Source: Acinetobacter higginsii
Lineage (GTDB): Bacteria > Pseudomonadota > Gammaproteobacteria > Pseudomonadales > Moraxellaceae
Length of the DNA stretch: 64,000 nucleotides
Assembly (NCBI RefSeq): GCF_000369525.1
Contig: NZ_KB850072.1
Coordinates: 1,734,760-1,798,759, forward strand
Direction: 5' to 3'
Positions within the stretch are counted from its first letter, which is position 1. Each line of letters begins with the position of its first letter. Positions 29,125-38,517 of this stretch are shown here, piece after piece. The position numbers and the translations under genes are program-made. The notes beneath the pieces are model-generated. The model did no database searches. It was not told the DNA's origin and saw nothing but the letters and a program-made list of their open reading frames with translations.

Positions 29125-30801
29125 TTATTGTGTGATCATCGGCAAGTTCAAGCCTTGCTCTTTGGCACAATCAATCGCAATGTCATAACCTGCATCAGCA
29201 TGACGCATTACCCCTGTTGCCGGGTCATTGGTCAATACACGTGCAATACGTGCTGCTGCCTCATCTGTACCATCACACACGATCACTACACCTGAGTGTT
29301 GAGAGAAGCCCATACCTACACCACCACCGTGATGTAATGACACCCAAGTCGCACCGCCAGCAGTATTCAACAAGGCATTCAATAACGGCCAGTCAGATAC
29401 GGCATCTGAACCATCTTTCATCGATTCTGTTTCACGGTTTGGACTAGACACTGAACCTGAATCCAGATGGTCACGACCAATCACGATAGGTGCTGAAAGT
29501 TCACCACTACGCACCATTTCATTAAATGCCAAACCGAGTTTTGCACGTAAACCTAAGCCGACCCAGCAAATACGCGCTGGTAAACCTTGGAAGCTAATAC
29601 GTTCACGCGCCATATCTAACCAGCGATGTAAATGTTCATCATCTGGAATGAGTTCTTTTACTTTGGCATCTGTCTTATAGATATCTTCTGGATCACCTGA
29701 AAGTGCAGCCCAACGGAATGGACCAACACCACGACAGAACAATGGACGGATATAGGCAGGAACGAAGCCAGGGAAATCAAAGGCATTTGCTACGCCTTCA
29801 TCTTGTGCCATTTGACGGATGTTGTTGCCATAGTCAAAGGTTGGAACACCCATTTTTTGGAAATCCAACATCGCTTGAACGTGCTGTGCCATCGATTGTT
29901 TAGCCGCTTTAACTACAACTTCTGGCTCAGTTTTAGCGCGCTGACGGTACTCTTCCCATGTCCAGCCAATTGGTAAATAACCATTTAATGGGTCATGTGC
30001 GCTGGTTTGGTCAGTCACCATATCTGGATGTACACCGCGACGAACCAATTCAGGTAAAATTTCAGCTGCATTGCCATGTAGTGCAATCGAAACCGCCTTA
30101 CCTTCTTTGGTATATTTTTCAATACGCGCCAAAGCATCATCTAAATCAGTTGCTTGCTCATCGACATAACGCGTACGTAAACGGAAATCGATACTGGTTT
30201 GTTGGCATTCGATATTGAGTGAGCATGCGCCTGCAAGTGTTGCAGCTAAAGGTTGTGCACCGCCCATACCACCTAAACCAGCAGTCAACACCCAACGACC
30301 TGTCAAATCACCGTTATAGTGTTGGCGACCTGCTTCTACAAACGTTTCATAGGTACCTTGTACAATGCCTTGGCTACCAATATAAATCCAAGAACCCGCT
30401 GTCATCTGACCATACATTGCCAAACCTTTCGCATCCAATTCATTGAAATGCTCCCACGTTCCCCAATGTGGAACAAGATTCGAGTTTGCAATCAAAACAC
30501 GCGGTGCGTCTTTATGGGTTTTAAATACACCCACTGGCTTACCAGATTGAACCAACAAGGTTTCATCAGTTTCTAAATTCTTTAGCGTTTCAACGATCTT
30601 GTCAAAACATTCCCAGTTACGTGCAGCACGACCAATGCCACCGTAAACAACAAGCTCTTTTGGATTCTCTGCAACATCAGGGTCAAGATTGTTCATCAGC
30701 ATGCGTAAAGGCGCTTCTGTTAACCAGCTTTTTGCATTGAGCTTTGTACCACGTGGTGCGCGAATTTCTACATCACGAAATTTTGTTGTCGTTGTTGTCA
30801 C
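29125..30801 (-). CDS. hutU: HutU urocanate hydratase
   Basis: A 558-residue NAD-dependent urocanase, the second enzyme of the pathway. The signature region with the active-site Cys is in [15 protein letters not shown] to [13 protein letters not shown], and [15 protein letters not shown] binds NAD. It is the first gene of the long hut transcript, and a palindromic HutC-type operator lies 70 bp upstream. Confidence 0.95.
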   Translation of the reverse strand: MTTTTTKFRDVEIRAPRGTKLNAKSWLTEAPLRMLMNNLDPDVAENPKELVVYGGIGRAARNWECFDKIVETLKNLETDETLLVQSGKPVGVFKTHKDAPRVLIANSNLVPHWGTWEHFNELDAKGLAMYGQMTAGSWIYIGSQGIVQGTYETFVEAGRQHYNGDLTGRWVLTAGLGGMGGAQPLAATLAGACSLNIECQQTSIDFRLRTRYVDEQATDLDDALARIEKYTKEGKAVSIALHGNAAEILPELVRRGVHPDMVTDQTSAHDPLNGYLPIGWTWEEYRQRAKTEPEVVVKAAKQSMAQHVQAMLDFQKMGVPTFDYGNNIRQMAQDEGVANAFDFPGFVPAYIRPLFCRGVGPFRWAALSGDPEDIYKTDAKVKELIPDDEHLHRWLDMARERISFQGLPARICWVGLGLRAKLGLAFNEMVRSGELSAPIVIGRDHLDSGSVSSPNRETESMKDGSDAVSDWPLLNALLNTAGGATWVSLHHGGGVGMGFSQHSGVVIVCDGTDEAAARIARVLTNDPATGVMRHADAGYDIAIDCAKEQGLNLPMITQ

Positions 30802-30870
30802 AATCGGACTCCTTCCATTGAGTTTGAATCAGCAAATTAACCTGCTTTACTGTATAGCAATGTATTAACT

Positions 30871-30880
30871 TGTATATACA
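30871..30880. promoter_or_regulatory. HutC-type operator upstream of hutU
   Basis: TGTATATACA is a perfect palindrome in front of hutU, preceded by CT (CTTGTATATACA). It matches the core of the known HutC operator (TTGTATGTACAA type), and a longer copy lies upstream of hutC at 32425-32436. Confidence 0.7.
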
Positions 30881-30985
30881 TCCATATACTACACAAAACT
30901 TTTATATTGAAAAGATGCTTTTCAATTCTTTTATGAAAATAAATTACAAACTTATGAAATAAATAGATTTATTTTTTGATCGGCA

Positions 30986-31021
30986 ATAAAAAACACATAC
31001 AACCTGAAGTCATATGTGTTT
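30986..31021 (-). terminator. Rho-independent terminator after hutD
   Basis: On the minus strand AAACACATA (31021-31013) pairs with TATGTGTTT (30999-30991), and the transcript continues into a T-run. It separates the hutC-hutD unit from hutU. Confidence 0.75.
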
Positions 31022-31039
31022 CGTGAAATTTGCAAAAAA

Positions 31040-31621
31040 TTAGATTTTTGTGAGTTCGATCAGACAAGCTTGCTTAAAACGCTCAGATTTTAAAACCAGT
31101 TTTTTCAATGCTTTTTGCTGCTCGATTTTAAGACTTTGCTGGTGTGCTAAACAAAAAACCTGCCGATCCACTTCAATTTCTAATGGTTCTGGACTCTGAT
31201 TAAAAATAAAAATCAGATTGGCTGAACTAAAAATCTCAGTACTAGTCGGCTCACACACCCATTGATAGTGAGAACACCATTTTTCAGGATGATAAATCAG
31301 ATTAAAGTCCCGAATCGGCCCATCACTTAGTTCACAACTGGTTGTGCTATCCCCACTGAATTGAGCGGATTCTAAGGTTTTTAGATGCTCGGAATCATCA
31401 TCAATATTCAATACGATGCCAGCACCTTCCAATACCGTGAGGATGCGTTGCATGCCATTAAACTTGGAAAAATCCCCCGAAGTTTTGACATCCGCCATGG
31501 ATATACGCCAATCAAACGTATCCAAACTGTCACCGTCACTTCGGGCAAGCTCAATGGTATAACCTGCACCATTCTTCCACAGCATCTGTTTATAGTCAGC
31601 CATGTCTAAGTGTTGAATCAT
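31040..31621 (-). CDS. hutD: HutD/Ves family protein
   Basis: A 193-residue cupin-fold protein of the HutD/Ves family. The N terminus MLWKNGAGYTIELARS and the WRISMADVKTSGDFS stretch are characteristic. In Pseudomonas HutD is thought to set an upper limit on hut expression by binding formimidoylglutamate. Its ATG overlaps the hutC stop by four bases (ATGA), so the two are coupled. Confidence 0.85.
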   Translation of the reverse strand: MIQHLDMADYKQMLWKNGAGYTIELARSDGDSLDTFDWRISMADVKTSGDFSKFNGMQRILTVLEGAGIVLNIDDDSEHLKTLESAQFSGDSTTSCELSDGPIRDFNLIYHPEKWCSHYQWVCEPTSTEIFSSANLIFIFNQSPEPLEIEVDRQVFCLAHQQSLKIEQQKALKKLVLKSERFKQACLIELTKI

Positions 31622-32370
31622 TGAGTAAACTTACCTTCCAGATAATAACGACTACCCGGATAAATCAAACGTGCACTTGAAATGAGTTGTTTATTCGACC
31701 ATGTCCTGCGACGAATCAATAGACATGGTTCGGTCTTATTGATTTTCAGCCATTTGCATTCTTGTGCTGATGCAAGAATTGCTGTCACCACATGTTCCCC
31801 TTCAGTCACCGGTGCTTTAGACATTAAATATGCATTGGGTGTAATGCTTTTAAAGTCTTGTGCCAAGTAATCTGGGATCAACATCGGATCGACCAGTCGA
31901 TCTTCAATCTGAACAGGTACATCATTTTCATAATGCACGATGATTGAGTGAAATAGCTTTTGCCCTTCTCGAATCTGCATCAGCATACTTTGTTCAGCAT
32001 TGGCCTCAATCTGTTCCAGTACCAAAACTTCGGCATGATGTTTATGATTTCGGGCAATGATTTCTTCGGCAATATTATTGACATGAAACAAAGCAGTACG
32101 CCCTTGTCCTTCTGCAACAAAAGAACCAACACCTTGGATACGCACCAACAGACCTTCACTGGTGAGTTCGCGCAAGGCACGATTCACGGTCATGCGGCTG
32201 CAGCCGAGTAAATTGACCAATTCACTTTCTGATGGAATTTTTTTATTGACGGTCCATGTTCCTTCATAGATTTTTTGCGAAATCATTTGTTTCACACGCA
32301 AATACAAAGGAACAGGACTATCTTCTTCTAGGGACAAATCTAAATCGTTTTGCTTTGTCGCTCTTGACAT
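31618..32370 (-). CDS. hutC: HutC histidine utilisation repressor (GntR family)
   Basis: A 250-residue GntR/HutC regulator. The N-terminal winged helix has KIPSESELVNLLGCSRMTVNRALREL; the C-terminal UTRA domain senses urocanate, which releases the repressor. Two matching palindromes, at 30871-30880 and 32425-32436, are the likely operators for hutU and for hutC itself. It is coupled to hutD. Confidence 0.92.
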   Translation of the reverse strand: MSRATKQNDLDLSLEEDSPVPLYLRVKQMISQKIYEGTWTVNKKIPSESELVNLLGCSRMTVNRALRELTSEGLLVRIQGVGSFVAEGQGRTALFHVNNIAEEIIARNHKHHAEVLVLEQIEANAEQSMLMQIREGQKLFHSIIVHYENDVPVQIEDRLVDPMLIPDYLAQDFKSITPNAYLMSKAPVTEGEHVVTAILASAQECKWLKINKTEPCLLIRRRTWSNKQLISSARLIYPGSRYYLEGKFTQ

Positions 32371-32424
32371 TGGCTAAAACTCATACTAAATACTATAAGT
32401 CATTGTATATTGAATTTAGCGCAA

Positions 32425-32436
32425 TTGTATATACAA
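32425..32436. promoter_or_regulatory. HutC-type operator upstream of hutC
   Basis: TTGTATATACAA, a perfect 12-bp palindrome followed by G, lies 55 bp upstream of the hutC start. The core is identical to the hutU site, indicating autoregulation. Confidence 0.75.
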
Positions 32437-32518
32437 GCCTATACAAATAAACAATTTAGGCTTAATAGAAGATAAATAACTCTGATTTAATCTCTTAAAT
32501 ATCCCAAATTGATTCAAG

Positions 32519-33574
32519 CTAAACCGTATAGCGTTTGCTTAAACCCCATTCAGCCAAGATACGGCGATACATGGTCGAAGAACGATCTGCTTCAAAATGT
32601 GCTTCCATACTAATATCTAAAGGTAATTCTTCTGGCTTTTGCGCCTCTACCATCTCTTGATCTTCGGCAAAAATCTGCGCATTAAAATCATACACAGCCT
32701 GTAAATCGCCAGTGGTGTCAAAATTACGAGTTAACGGTACAAATAAACGGGTCTTATTATGCGAGATGGGACAACAGGCATTTAAAATCTTGAGCACACC
32801 GTCATTCGGAAAATGAATGGTCAGTATTGCTGAAAATGGCGGATAAACATCAAAGATCCGCTCCCATAAAAAATCATCAGGTGCTAAATGCTGCATGCCA
32901 TGCGGGTAGTTGCTGACATTACTGGTGTAGTTTGTATGCAAACCATAATCGGTACGTTCAGTCGAATATTTAGGTACAACAGGATTATCTCGATCGGCAA
33001 AGGCCTGATGATGTACCCAAGCAAAGTGTGCCACATCAATAAAACCTTCCAGTTGACGACCGCTTGAACCGGCAATATCCACAGAAGGCGGTAAAATGGC
33101 TTGATGTGCCTTACTCTCCCATGTGTCTAATACAGGGAAGTTTGCCATACTTTCATCTCTGCCCAAAATGCTGGTCCAGACCAGTCCATATTTTAAAACC
33201 ACGGGAAACTTGGTCAGCGAAAAGCGCTCTGAGATTTTAGTTAAATCAGGCTGAGCTGGGATTTTAGAGCATTTGCCATCTTCATTAAAATGAAGTCCAT
33301 GATAAGGACAAATCAAAGTATCTCCCTCAACCCAGCCTTTACTCAAAGGCACACCGCGATGCGGGCAAATATCCCGAGCTAAATGAATCTGCCCTGTTTC
33401 GGTCTTATACAAAGCTAGATTCATATCCAATAAGGTGACTTGCTGCGGTTTACTGCTCACATCTTCAATACGTGCCACGGGATACCAATGTTGTGCAAGA
33501 ATCTGCCAATCCTGATCATCAAATTGGCTATGACATGGCTTATTTGGAAGATTGATGAATGGAATTGCGTTCAT
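32519..33574 (-). CDS. Rieske non-haem iron oxygenase, alpha subunit (HpxD-like candidate)
   Basis: A 351-residue ring-hydroxylating oxygenase large subunit. The Rieske [2Fe-2S] ligands are in CPHRGVPLSKG and CPYHGLHF, and the mononuclear iron site is in the C-terminal domain (HFAWVHH). It needs an electron-donating reductase that is not encoded nearby. The neighbours (LysR regulator, allantoinase) suggest purine oxidation. In Klebsiella the HpxD/HpxE Rieske system oxidises hypoxanthine, so a similar role is the best inference, but the substrate is not proven by sequence. Confidence 0.8.
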   Translation of the reverse strand: MNAIPFINLPNKPCHSQFDDQDWQILAQHWYPVARIEDVSSKPQQVTLLDMNLALYKTETGQIHLARDICPHRGVPLSKGWVEGDTLICPYHGLHFNEDGKCSKIPAQPDLTKISERFSLTKFPVVLKYGLVWTSILGRDESMANFPVLDTWESKAHQAILPPSVDIAGSSGRQLEGFIDVAHFAWVHHQAFADRDNPVVPKYSTERTDYGLHTNYTSNVSNYPHGMQHLAPDDFLWERIFDVYPPFSAILTIHFPNDGVLKILNACCPISHNKTRLFVPLTRNFDTTGDLQAVYDFNAQIFAEDQEMVEAQKPEELPLDISMEAHFEADRSSTMYRRILAEWGLSKRYTV

Positions 33575-33630
33575 ATCCTGTGCTCATTTTTAAGATTTTT
33601 CTCTTCATGAGCAGTGTGGAATAGATCAAT

Positions 33631-33678
33631 ATTCTCGTCTATTAGAATGATTTATATGCATCATTCTAAAAATTAGAA
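33631..33678. promoter_or_regulatory. two LysR-type palindromes between Rieske and LysR genes
   Basis: ATTCT-N8-AGAAT (33631-33648) and the perfect palindrome TTCTAAAAATTAGAA (33664-33678) are about three helix turns apart in the divergent promoter. Both contain the T-N11-A form usual for LysR regulators. Confidence 0.65.
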
Positions 33679-33738
33679 CAGCCTAGGCACTAAAATTGCT
33701 TTTGTATTAAAACCTGCTTTATCTCAAGTGAGTTTGCA

Positions 33739-34671
33739 ATGGCCTTGCCATTTTCACGTTTTGCCGATTATTTTATTGCCGTTGCCAAAACAGGCAGTTT
33801 AAGAAAAGCAGCCGATCAACTGTTTATTTCTGTCTCCGCGGTACATCGGCAGATTGTTTTGGCAGAAGAAGAACTCGGTGTGGCTTTATTTGAACGTTTG
33901 CCCAGTGGACTCAAGCTGACCTTGGCTGGTGAATTACTCTATGCCGATCTACGCAGCTGGCAAAAAGAGTTTCAAATCACACAGAAACGTTTGAATGAAA
34001 TCCAAGGCATACAACGCGGTTCAATTGATTTTGGGATGATTGCAGCACTCAATGAAAGCTTTGTCAGTGCCGTGATGCAGTCTATTGTTCAGCAATATCC
34101 GTGGATTAATTTTAAGGTTCGTGTCTTGGACAGTGATCGTATCGCTGATCTGGTGATCAATGCTGAACTCGACTTTGGCTTGATTCTGAATCCCAAACAT
34201 CAGCATCAATTGCAGATCAGCGCCTTTATTGAAATGCCCTTGGGTTTCGTGATTCCCAAACAGCATCCTTTAGCCCATAAAGAAAAAATCTACTTCTCCG
34301 ATACACTGGAATTCAATCATATTATTCCTGCCGAGCCTTTGGTTATTCATGACCATGTTACGGCCTTATATAAAAAGCAGGACTTTCACCCACGCCATAC
34401 CATCGAATGCAACGATATCCATATGATGATTTCATTGCTTAGGCAAAACTTAGGTATCAGCATCATGAGTTATCTGGATGCAGCCCCTTATATTGAAAAT
34501 GCTGAATTTGAATTTAGAGCGATCAATGACCATGGCCTACATCCAATTACGGTCGCACTTTGTGTTGCACCAAAACGGCAACTTTCTCGGATTGCTCAAA
34601 TCATGATGAATCAAATCATTATCGAGATGGAAGCACTAAAATCGCGCATGCTAATGAATATTCATCAATAA
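33739..34671 (+). CDS. LysR family transcriptional regulator
   Basis: A 310-residue regulator with an N-terminal helix-turn-helix (SLRKAADQLFISVSAVHRQI) and a LysR substrate-binding domain (RGSIDFGMIAAL and later). It is divergent from the Rieske oxygenase gene with paired palindromes between them, and upstream of puuE. The arrangement is like hpxR/hpxD in Klebsiella, so a purine intermediate is a plausible effector. Confidence 0.87.
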   Translation: MALPFSRFADYFIAVAKTGSLRKAADQLFISVSAVHRQIVLAEEELGVALFERLPSGLKLTLAGELLYADLRSWQKEFQITQKRLNEIQGIQRGSIDFGMIAALNESFVSAVMQSIVQQYPWINFKVRVLDSDRIADLVINAELDFGLILNPKHQHQLQISAFIEMPLGFVIPKQHPLAHKEKIYFSDTLEFNHIIPAEPLVIHDHVTALYKKQDFHPRHTIECNDIHMMISLLRQNLGISIMSYLDAAPYIENAEFEFRAINDHGLHPITVALCVAPKRQLSRIAQIMMNQIIIEMEALKSRMLMNIHQ

Positions 34672-34799
34672 CATGGTATTTTTGCACCAAAACAAAACAC
34701 ACAAGCTATTGATTTAAATCAATATAATATTTGACACCCAAAGATTTAATCGGGTAAGTTGATGTGAAGATTCACCTTTTTCACGATTTAGGTATTGCT

Positions 34800-35750
34800 A
34801 TGGTTTGGCCCAATACAGACACTCATTTAACAGCAGATTATCCACGAGATATGGTCGGTTATGCCGATCAACCGCCCCATGCCCAATGGCCCAATCAAGC
34901 AAAAATCGCGGTTCAATTTGTGCTGAATTATGAAGAAGGTGGAGAAAAACATATCCTGCATGGCGACGAAGGGTCAGAGCAGTTTTTGTCTGAAATTAGT
35001 GGCGCAGAAAGTTATCCTGCACGCCATCTTTCGATGGACTCGATTTATGAATATGGCTCACGGGTCGGTTTTTGGCGCATTCAGCAGGAATTTGCCAAAC
35101 GCCAATTGCCCATGACCATTTTTGCTGTGGCGATGGCTTTGCAACGGAATCCATTGGTGGTCGAAGCGATCAAACAACACCATTACGATGTGGTCTCGCA
35201 TGGCTTACGCTGGATTCATTATCAAAATATGGATGTTGAAACCGAAAAGCAGCATATGGCTGAAGCCATGCAGATCCTTAAAGATTTATTTGGTGAAATG
35301 CCGACAGGTTGGTACACAGGCCGCGATAGCCCCAATACCCGTCAATTATTGGCGGAATACGGTCAGGTGCAATATGACAGCGATTATTACGGTGATGACT
35401 TACCTTTTTGGACAACACTCCGCAATGCAGCGGGTGCAACCCGTCCGCATTTAATTATCCCCTATACACTTGATACCAATGATATGAAATTTGCCTCACC
35501 AACTGGTTTTAATCGCAGTGAGGATTTTTTTGAATATTTAAAAGATGCTTTTGATGTCCTCTATGCAGAGGGAGCAACCTCACCCAAGATGCTTTCGATT
35601 GGCATGCATTGCCGAATTTTAGGACGTCCTGCCCGCTTTAAGGCATTACAACGTTTCCTAGATTATGTGCAAAATCATGATCGGGTCTGGATTTGTACTC
35701 GTCAGCAGATTGCAGAGCATTGGTATACACATCATCCTTTTCAAGCTTAG
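34800..35750 (+). CDS. puuE: PuuE-type allantoinase (polysaccharide deacetylase fold)
   Basis: Metal-independent allantoinase of 316 residues that opens allantoin to allantoate. It has a NodB/polysaccharide-deacetylase barrel with YPRDMVGYADQPP, VQFVLNYEEGGE and SHGLRWIHYQ, all typical of PuuE. The start at 34800 (MVWPN) has AGGT 8 bases upstream and fits the family; a GTG at 34764 would add twelve residues. It supplies the substrate for allantoicase (alc) elsewhere in the cluster. Confidence 0.88.
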   Translation: MVWPNTDTHLTADYPRDMVGYADQPPHAQWPNQAKIAVQFVLNYEEGGEKHILHGDEGSEQFLSEISGAESYPARHLSMDSIYEYGSRVGFWRIQQEFAKRQLPMTIFAVAMALQRNPLVVEAIKQHHYDVVSHGLRWIHYQNMDVETEKQHMAEAMQILKDLFGEMPTGWYTGRDSPNTRQLLAEYGQVQYDSDYYGDDLPFWTTLRNAAGATRPHLIIPYTLDTNDMKFASPTGFNRSEDFFEYLKDAFDVLYAEGATSPKMLSIGMHCRILGRPARFKALQRFLDYVQNHDRVWICTRQQIAEHWYTHHPFQA

Positions 35751-35850
35751 CTTTATTAAAGCGTCATCATGTGTCGTATATCCGATTTAAACAATTTATC
35801 CAAACAAAATAAGCTTTAAGCTACTCCTTTAGAATAAGGAGATGATCAGG

Positions 35851-36441
35851 ATGAAAGTACAATATTTTGCAGCGAGTACACTAGATGGATTTATTGCGAC
35901 CGAAGACGATTCTTTGGAATGGTTATTTGCATTAGGCGAACTAGATAACTCAAGTTATCCCACGTTTATTGCAAATGTTGGTGCTTTGGTGATGGGATCG
36001 GCAACTTATGAATGGATATTGAATAACGCAGATCAAGTTGCAGCCGAAACAGGTTCCCCTTGGCCTTATACTCAGCCAACTTGGGTATTTTCCAGCCGTA
36101 AACTGCCCTTGATTGAAGGTGCAAATATCCATTTTGTACAAGGAGACATCGCTCCTGTTTATGCTGAAATACAATCCATCATTGGGGATAAGAATATTTG
36201 GATTGTAGGCGGTGGCGAATTAGCGGGTCAGTTCTATGATGCAAATTTGCTTGATGAACTCATTATACAAATTGGTTCGGTTACTCTTGCAAAAGGAAAA
36301 GCGCTTTTCCCCCGAAGAGTACTTGCTCCAACACTTAAATTGATCTCCGCTTATCAAATGGGTGAAGGTATGGTTGAATTACATTATAGCGTTGAACGTA
36401 AAAAAATTAGTAAAATGTTGAATGCCTTATCTAGCCTGTAA
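35851..36441 (+). CDS. dihydrofolate reductase family protein (RibD C-terminal fold)
   Basis: A 196-residue protein with the DHFR/RibD reductase fold: FAASTLDGFIATEDDSLEWL at the start, ALVMGSATYEW and IWIVGGGELAGQF. It is an NADPH reductase of unknown substrate. Start 35851 is preferred because AAGGAG (35836-35841) lies 9 bases upstream, whereas the ATG at 35842 touches that site. The last codons and 3' flank are duplicated at 38234. Confidence 0.82.
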   Translation: MKVQYFAASTLDGFIATEDDSLEWLFALGELDNSSYPTFIANVGALVMGSATYEWILNNADQVAAETGSPWPYTQPTWVFSSRKLPLIEGANIHFVQGDIAPVYAEIQSIIGDKNIWIVGGGELAGQFYDANLLDELIIQIGSVTLAKGKALFPRRVLAPTLKLISAYQMGEGMVELHYSVERKKISKMLNALSSL

Positions 36442-36615
36442 ATACTGGTAAAACAATTAAAGAACTCCCCCAACTCAATCGAATTAGCCCATTCTGTCAA
36501 ATAAAATGGGTTATTCGGAAGAATTTTCCAATCGTTGAACTGATACAATTTTATGACCTGATTGCGAATCGAGGAGATGCGTTTATACGACATTTCTTAA
36601 TGCCCAAATAGGAAA
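36415..36615 (+). repeat. left copy of ~200-bp direct repeat (gene 3' end and flank)
   Basis: This segment, from the last nine codons of the DHFR-like gene into its 3' flank, recurs at 38234-38432 with roughly 85-90% identity by eye. It includes the hairpin around CCCATT...AATGGG. The two copies enclose the zinc-ribbon and OmpA-lipoprotein genes. Confidence 0.85.
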
Positions 36616-36636
36616 AATTAAAAAGGAAGAATGCTT

Positions 36637-36882
36637 ATGGCGCTTATTTCATGCCCCGAATGCAGCCGTCAGGTTTCGACCCAAGCCAACTCCTGCCCGC
36701 ATTGCGGTTATCCTCTGCAGACGCAACATAACACACCCGAGCCAAGAGCATTGCAATCACCGCATGTGTTAAGCCGCGCCATCATGGCACTCGGCGCTTG
36801 GCTGATCACGCCCTGGATTGCGCGACTCCTCTTCGGACTAGCGGTGCTGGTATTTGCCTATCTTTCACTCAAGAGCGAATGA
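36637..36882 (+). CDS. zinc-ribbon membrane protein
   Basis: An 81-residue protein with a zinc ribbon at the N terminus (CPEC at about residue 5 and CPHCG at about 20), a polar linker and two hydrophobic segments near the C terminus. Start 36637 is used because AGGA is 9 bases upstream; the ATG at 36631 is too close to it. Codon use is much more GC-rich than in the neighbours. It is encoded before the OmpA-like lipoprotein within the repeat-bounded cassette. Function unknown. Confidence 0.65.
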   Translation: MALISCPECSRQVSTQANSCPHCGYPLQTQHNTPEPRALQSPHVLSRAIMALGAWLITPWIARLLFGLAVLVFAYLSLKSE

Positions 36883-37017
36883 ATAAGCTTAATTAAAGAA
36901 CTACATAGCCTTGTTAGTTGTACACGTGTTTTTTGCAGCCAAAGATAGGTATTCGAAGGACTTAACGCGACTCAATTAAAACAAAATGCGGTCAACATAT
37001 AAGTAGAGTGATTAGAC

Positions 37018-38193
37018 ATGTTTTCAATGAACAGATTCATGGTGCTTGGAATAGCATTGCTCGCGTGCTCCTGCACGAAGTCACCCTCGGCTGACGAGGA
37101 AAAGGCCAATGCGACGACGAAAACAACCAAAGTCGCAGCAAAGTCCGCTGGGGATGTCGACTTCCCAGTAATCCCACAGATCGTCGTGCCAGAGATCATC
37201 GGTATTGGCCCAGCCCAGCGAGCGCTGGAAACATCGATGCAAGATATCATTGACCCAGTGGCTGGCATCAGTGTCAAGCCCGCCAACTGTGCCACCGACG
37301 GCGCATTAGTCAACGATGCGGGTATTACCAGCATGGATGTGCAAGGCAATCTGTCGCGCAACGGTGATGAAGGCATCTTCCATATCGACGCAGACGGCAG
37401 TGGTACCGCCAACTACGAAGGCGGCGTCATCGTCGTCAACGCAGATGGCAGTGGCACAATCAACGGCAATGGCGACGGTGGCGCTGACGATGGAATCATC
37501 TCGGTCGAGGCCGACGGTTCGGGCACGTATAACGGCAAGTACGGCATCATCGTGCTGGACGGCAAAGGTGGTGGCACTTGGAACGGCGACCACGGGGTGA
37601 TTCGCAACCAAGGTGATGGTTCAGGTAGTTGGAATGGTCCGCAAGGCATCGTCACCATCAACGCCGACGGCAGCGGTACATGGAACGGTCCGCACGGGTT
37701 GGTGAGCAACGACGGTAAAGGCAATGGCAGCATTGGCACACCAGCACGTCAAGTGAAAATGGCACCAATTCCCAAGGTCACTCCAGCTGGCAAGTTCCCG
37801 CCGTTAAAAAAATTCGCTCCATCCGGTGTGCCATGTGGGTTCATCATCACTCTCAATGATCAGGTATTGTTCGATTTCGACAAGTCGGATATCCGTCCTG
37901 ATGCAGCCAAGGTACTGGACACCTTAGCCATGGCCTTGCAGAAAGTGCCAGCCAAGGCAATCGAAATTCGTGGTCATACCGATGCCAAGGGCAGTGACGC
38001 CTACAATCTGAATTTGTCCGAGCATCGTGCCAAATCAGTGGGTATGGCCTTGCGCCAGCGTGGCGCTGCAGCCAACGCCAGCACGCGTGGTTACGGCGAG
38101 TCGCAGCCAGTAGCGCCCAACGAGGTCAGCGGCCAAGACAACCCTGCTGGCCGGCAGTTGAACCGGCGGGTGGAAATCTTCGTGCGCACTTGA
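37018..38193 (+). CDS. OmpA-family lipoprotein with glycine/aspartate-rich repeats
   Basis: A 391-residue predicted outer-membrane lipoprotein. The signal peptide ends in IALLAC. A linker with VIPQIVVPEIIGIGPAQ follows, then about seven copies of a 17-18-residue unit around ADGSGTWNG (residues ~120-245), and a C-terminal OmpA peptidoglycan-binding domain (FDFDKSDIRPDAAK, GHTDAKGSDAYN, LNRRVEIF). It would anchor the outer membrane to the cell wall while displaying the repeats; the latter role is inference. It is strongly GC-rich against its surroundings, so recently acquired. An in-frame ATG at 37027 (MNRFM) is an alternative start. Confidence 0.82.
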   Translation: MFSMNRFMVLGIALLACSCTKSPSADEEKANATTKTTKVAAKSAGDVDFPVIPQIVVPEIIGIGPAQRALETSMQDIIDPVAGISVKPANCATDGALVNDAGITSMDVQGNLSRNGDEGIFHIDADGSGTANYEGGVIVVNADGSGTINGNGDGGADDGIISVEADGSGTYNGKYGIIVLDGKGGGTWNGDHGVIRNQGDGSGSWNGPQGIVTINADGSGTWNGPHGLVSNDGKGNGSIGTPARQVKMAPIPKVTPAGKFPPLKKFAPSGVPCGFIITLNDQVLFDFDKSDIRPDAAKVLDTLAMALQKVPAKAIEIRGHTDAKGSDAYNLNLSEHRAKSVGMALRQRGAAANASTRGYGESQPVAPNEVSGQDNPAGRQLNRRVEIFVRT

Positions 38194-38233
38194 TGATGCG
38201 AGCGGGTCAACGATGGCCGCGTTTATTGGCAAT

Positions 38234-38432
38234 ATGTTGAATGCCCTATCTAGCCGGTAAATACTGGTAAAGCAATTAAAGGACTCCTCAACTCAATCTA
38301 AATAACCCATTCTGTTGAACAAAATGGGTTATTCGGAATAATTTTCCCATCTTTGAACTGATACAATTTTATGACCTGATTACGAATCGACGAGATGCGT
38401 TTATTGGACATTTCTTAATGTCCAAACGGAAA
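38234..38432 (+). repeat. right copy of ~200-bp direct repeat
   Basis: Repeats 36415-36615, including a mutated copy of the last codons of the DHFR-like gene (ending in an Arg codon and TAA) and the downstream hairpin AATAACCCATT/AATGGGTTATT (38301-38333). It fills most of the 324-bp gap between the OmpA-like gene and the next gene at 38518. Confidence 0.85.
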
Positions 38433-38517
38433 ATAACTAACTACGATAAAACTAAAATTTAAATCAGTGTAATTATTTAAATGGTGAGTAATGACTCAGT
38501 TTTTGGAGATATGAATC

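Noticed and set aside
33684..33700. Sigma-54-like sequence TAGGCACTAAAATTGCT before the LysR gene
   Set aside because: GG/GC spacing is right but the -24 element is imperfect and LysR genes rarely use this promoter type; left out of the feature list as too weak.
37360..37740. Tandem repeats suggesting a CRISPR-like or satellite array
   Set aside because: The periodicity is coding: each unit encodes an ADGSGT-type peptide of the OmpA-like lipoprotein.
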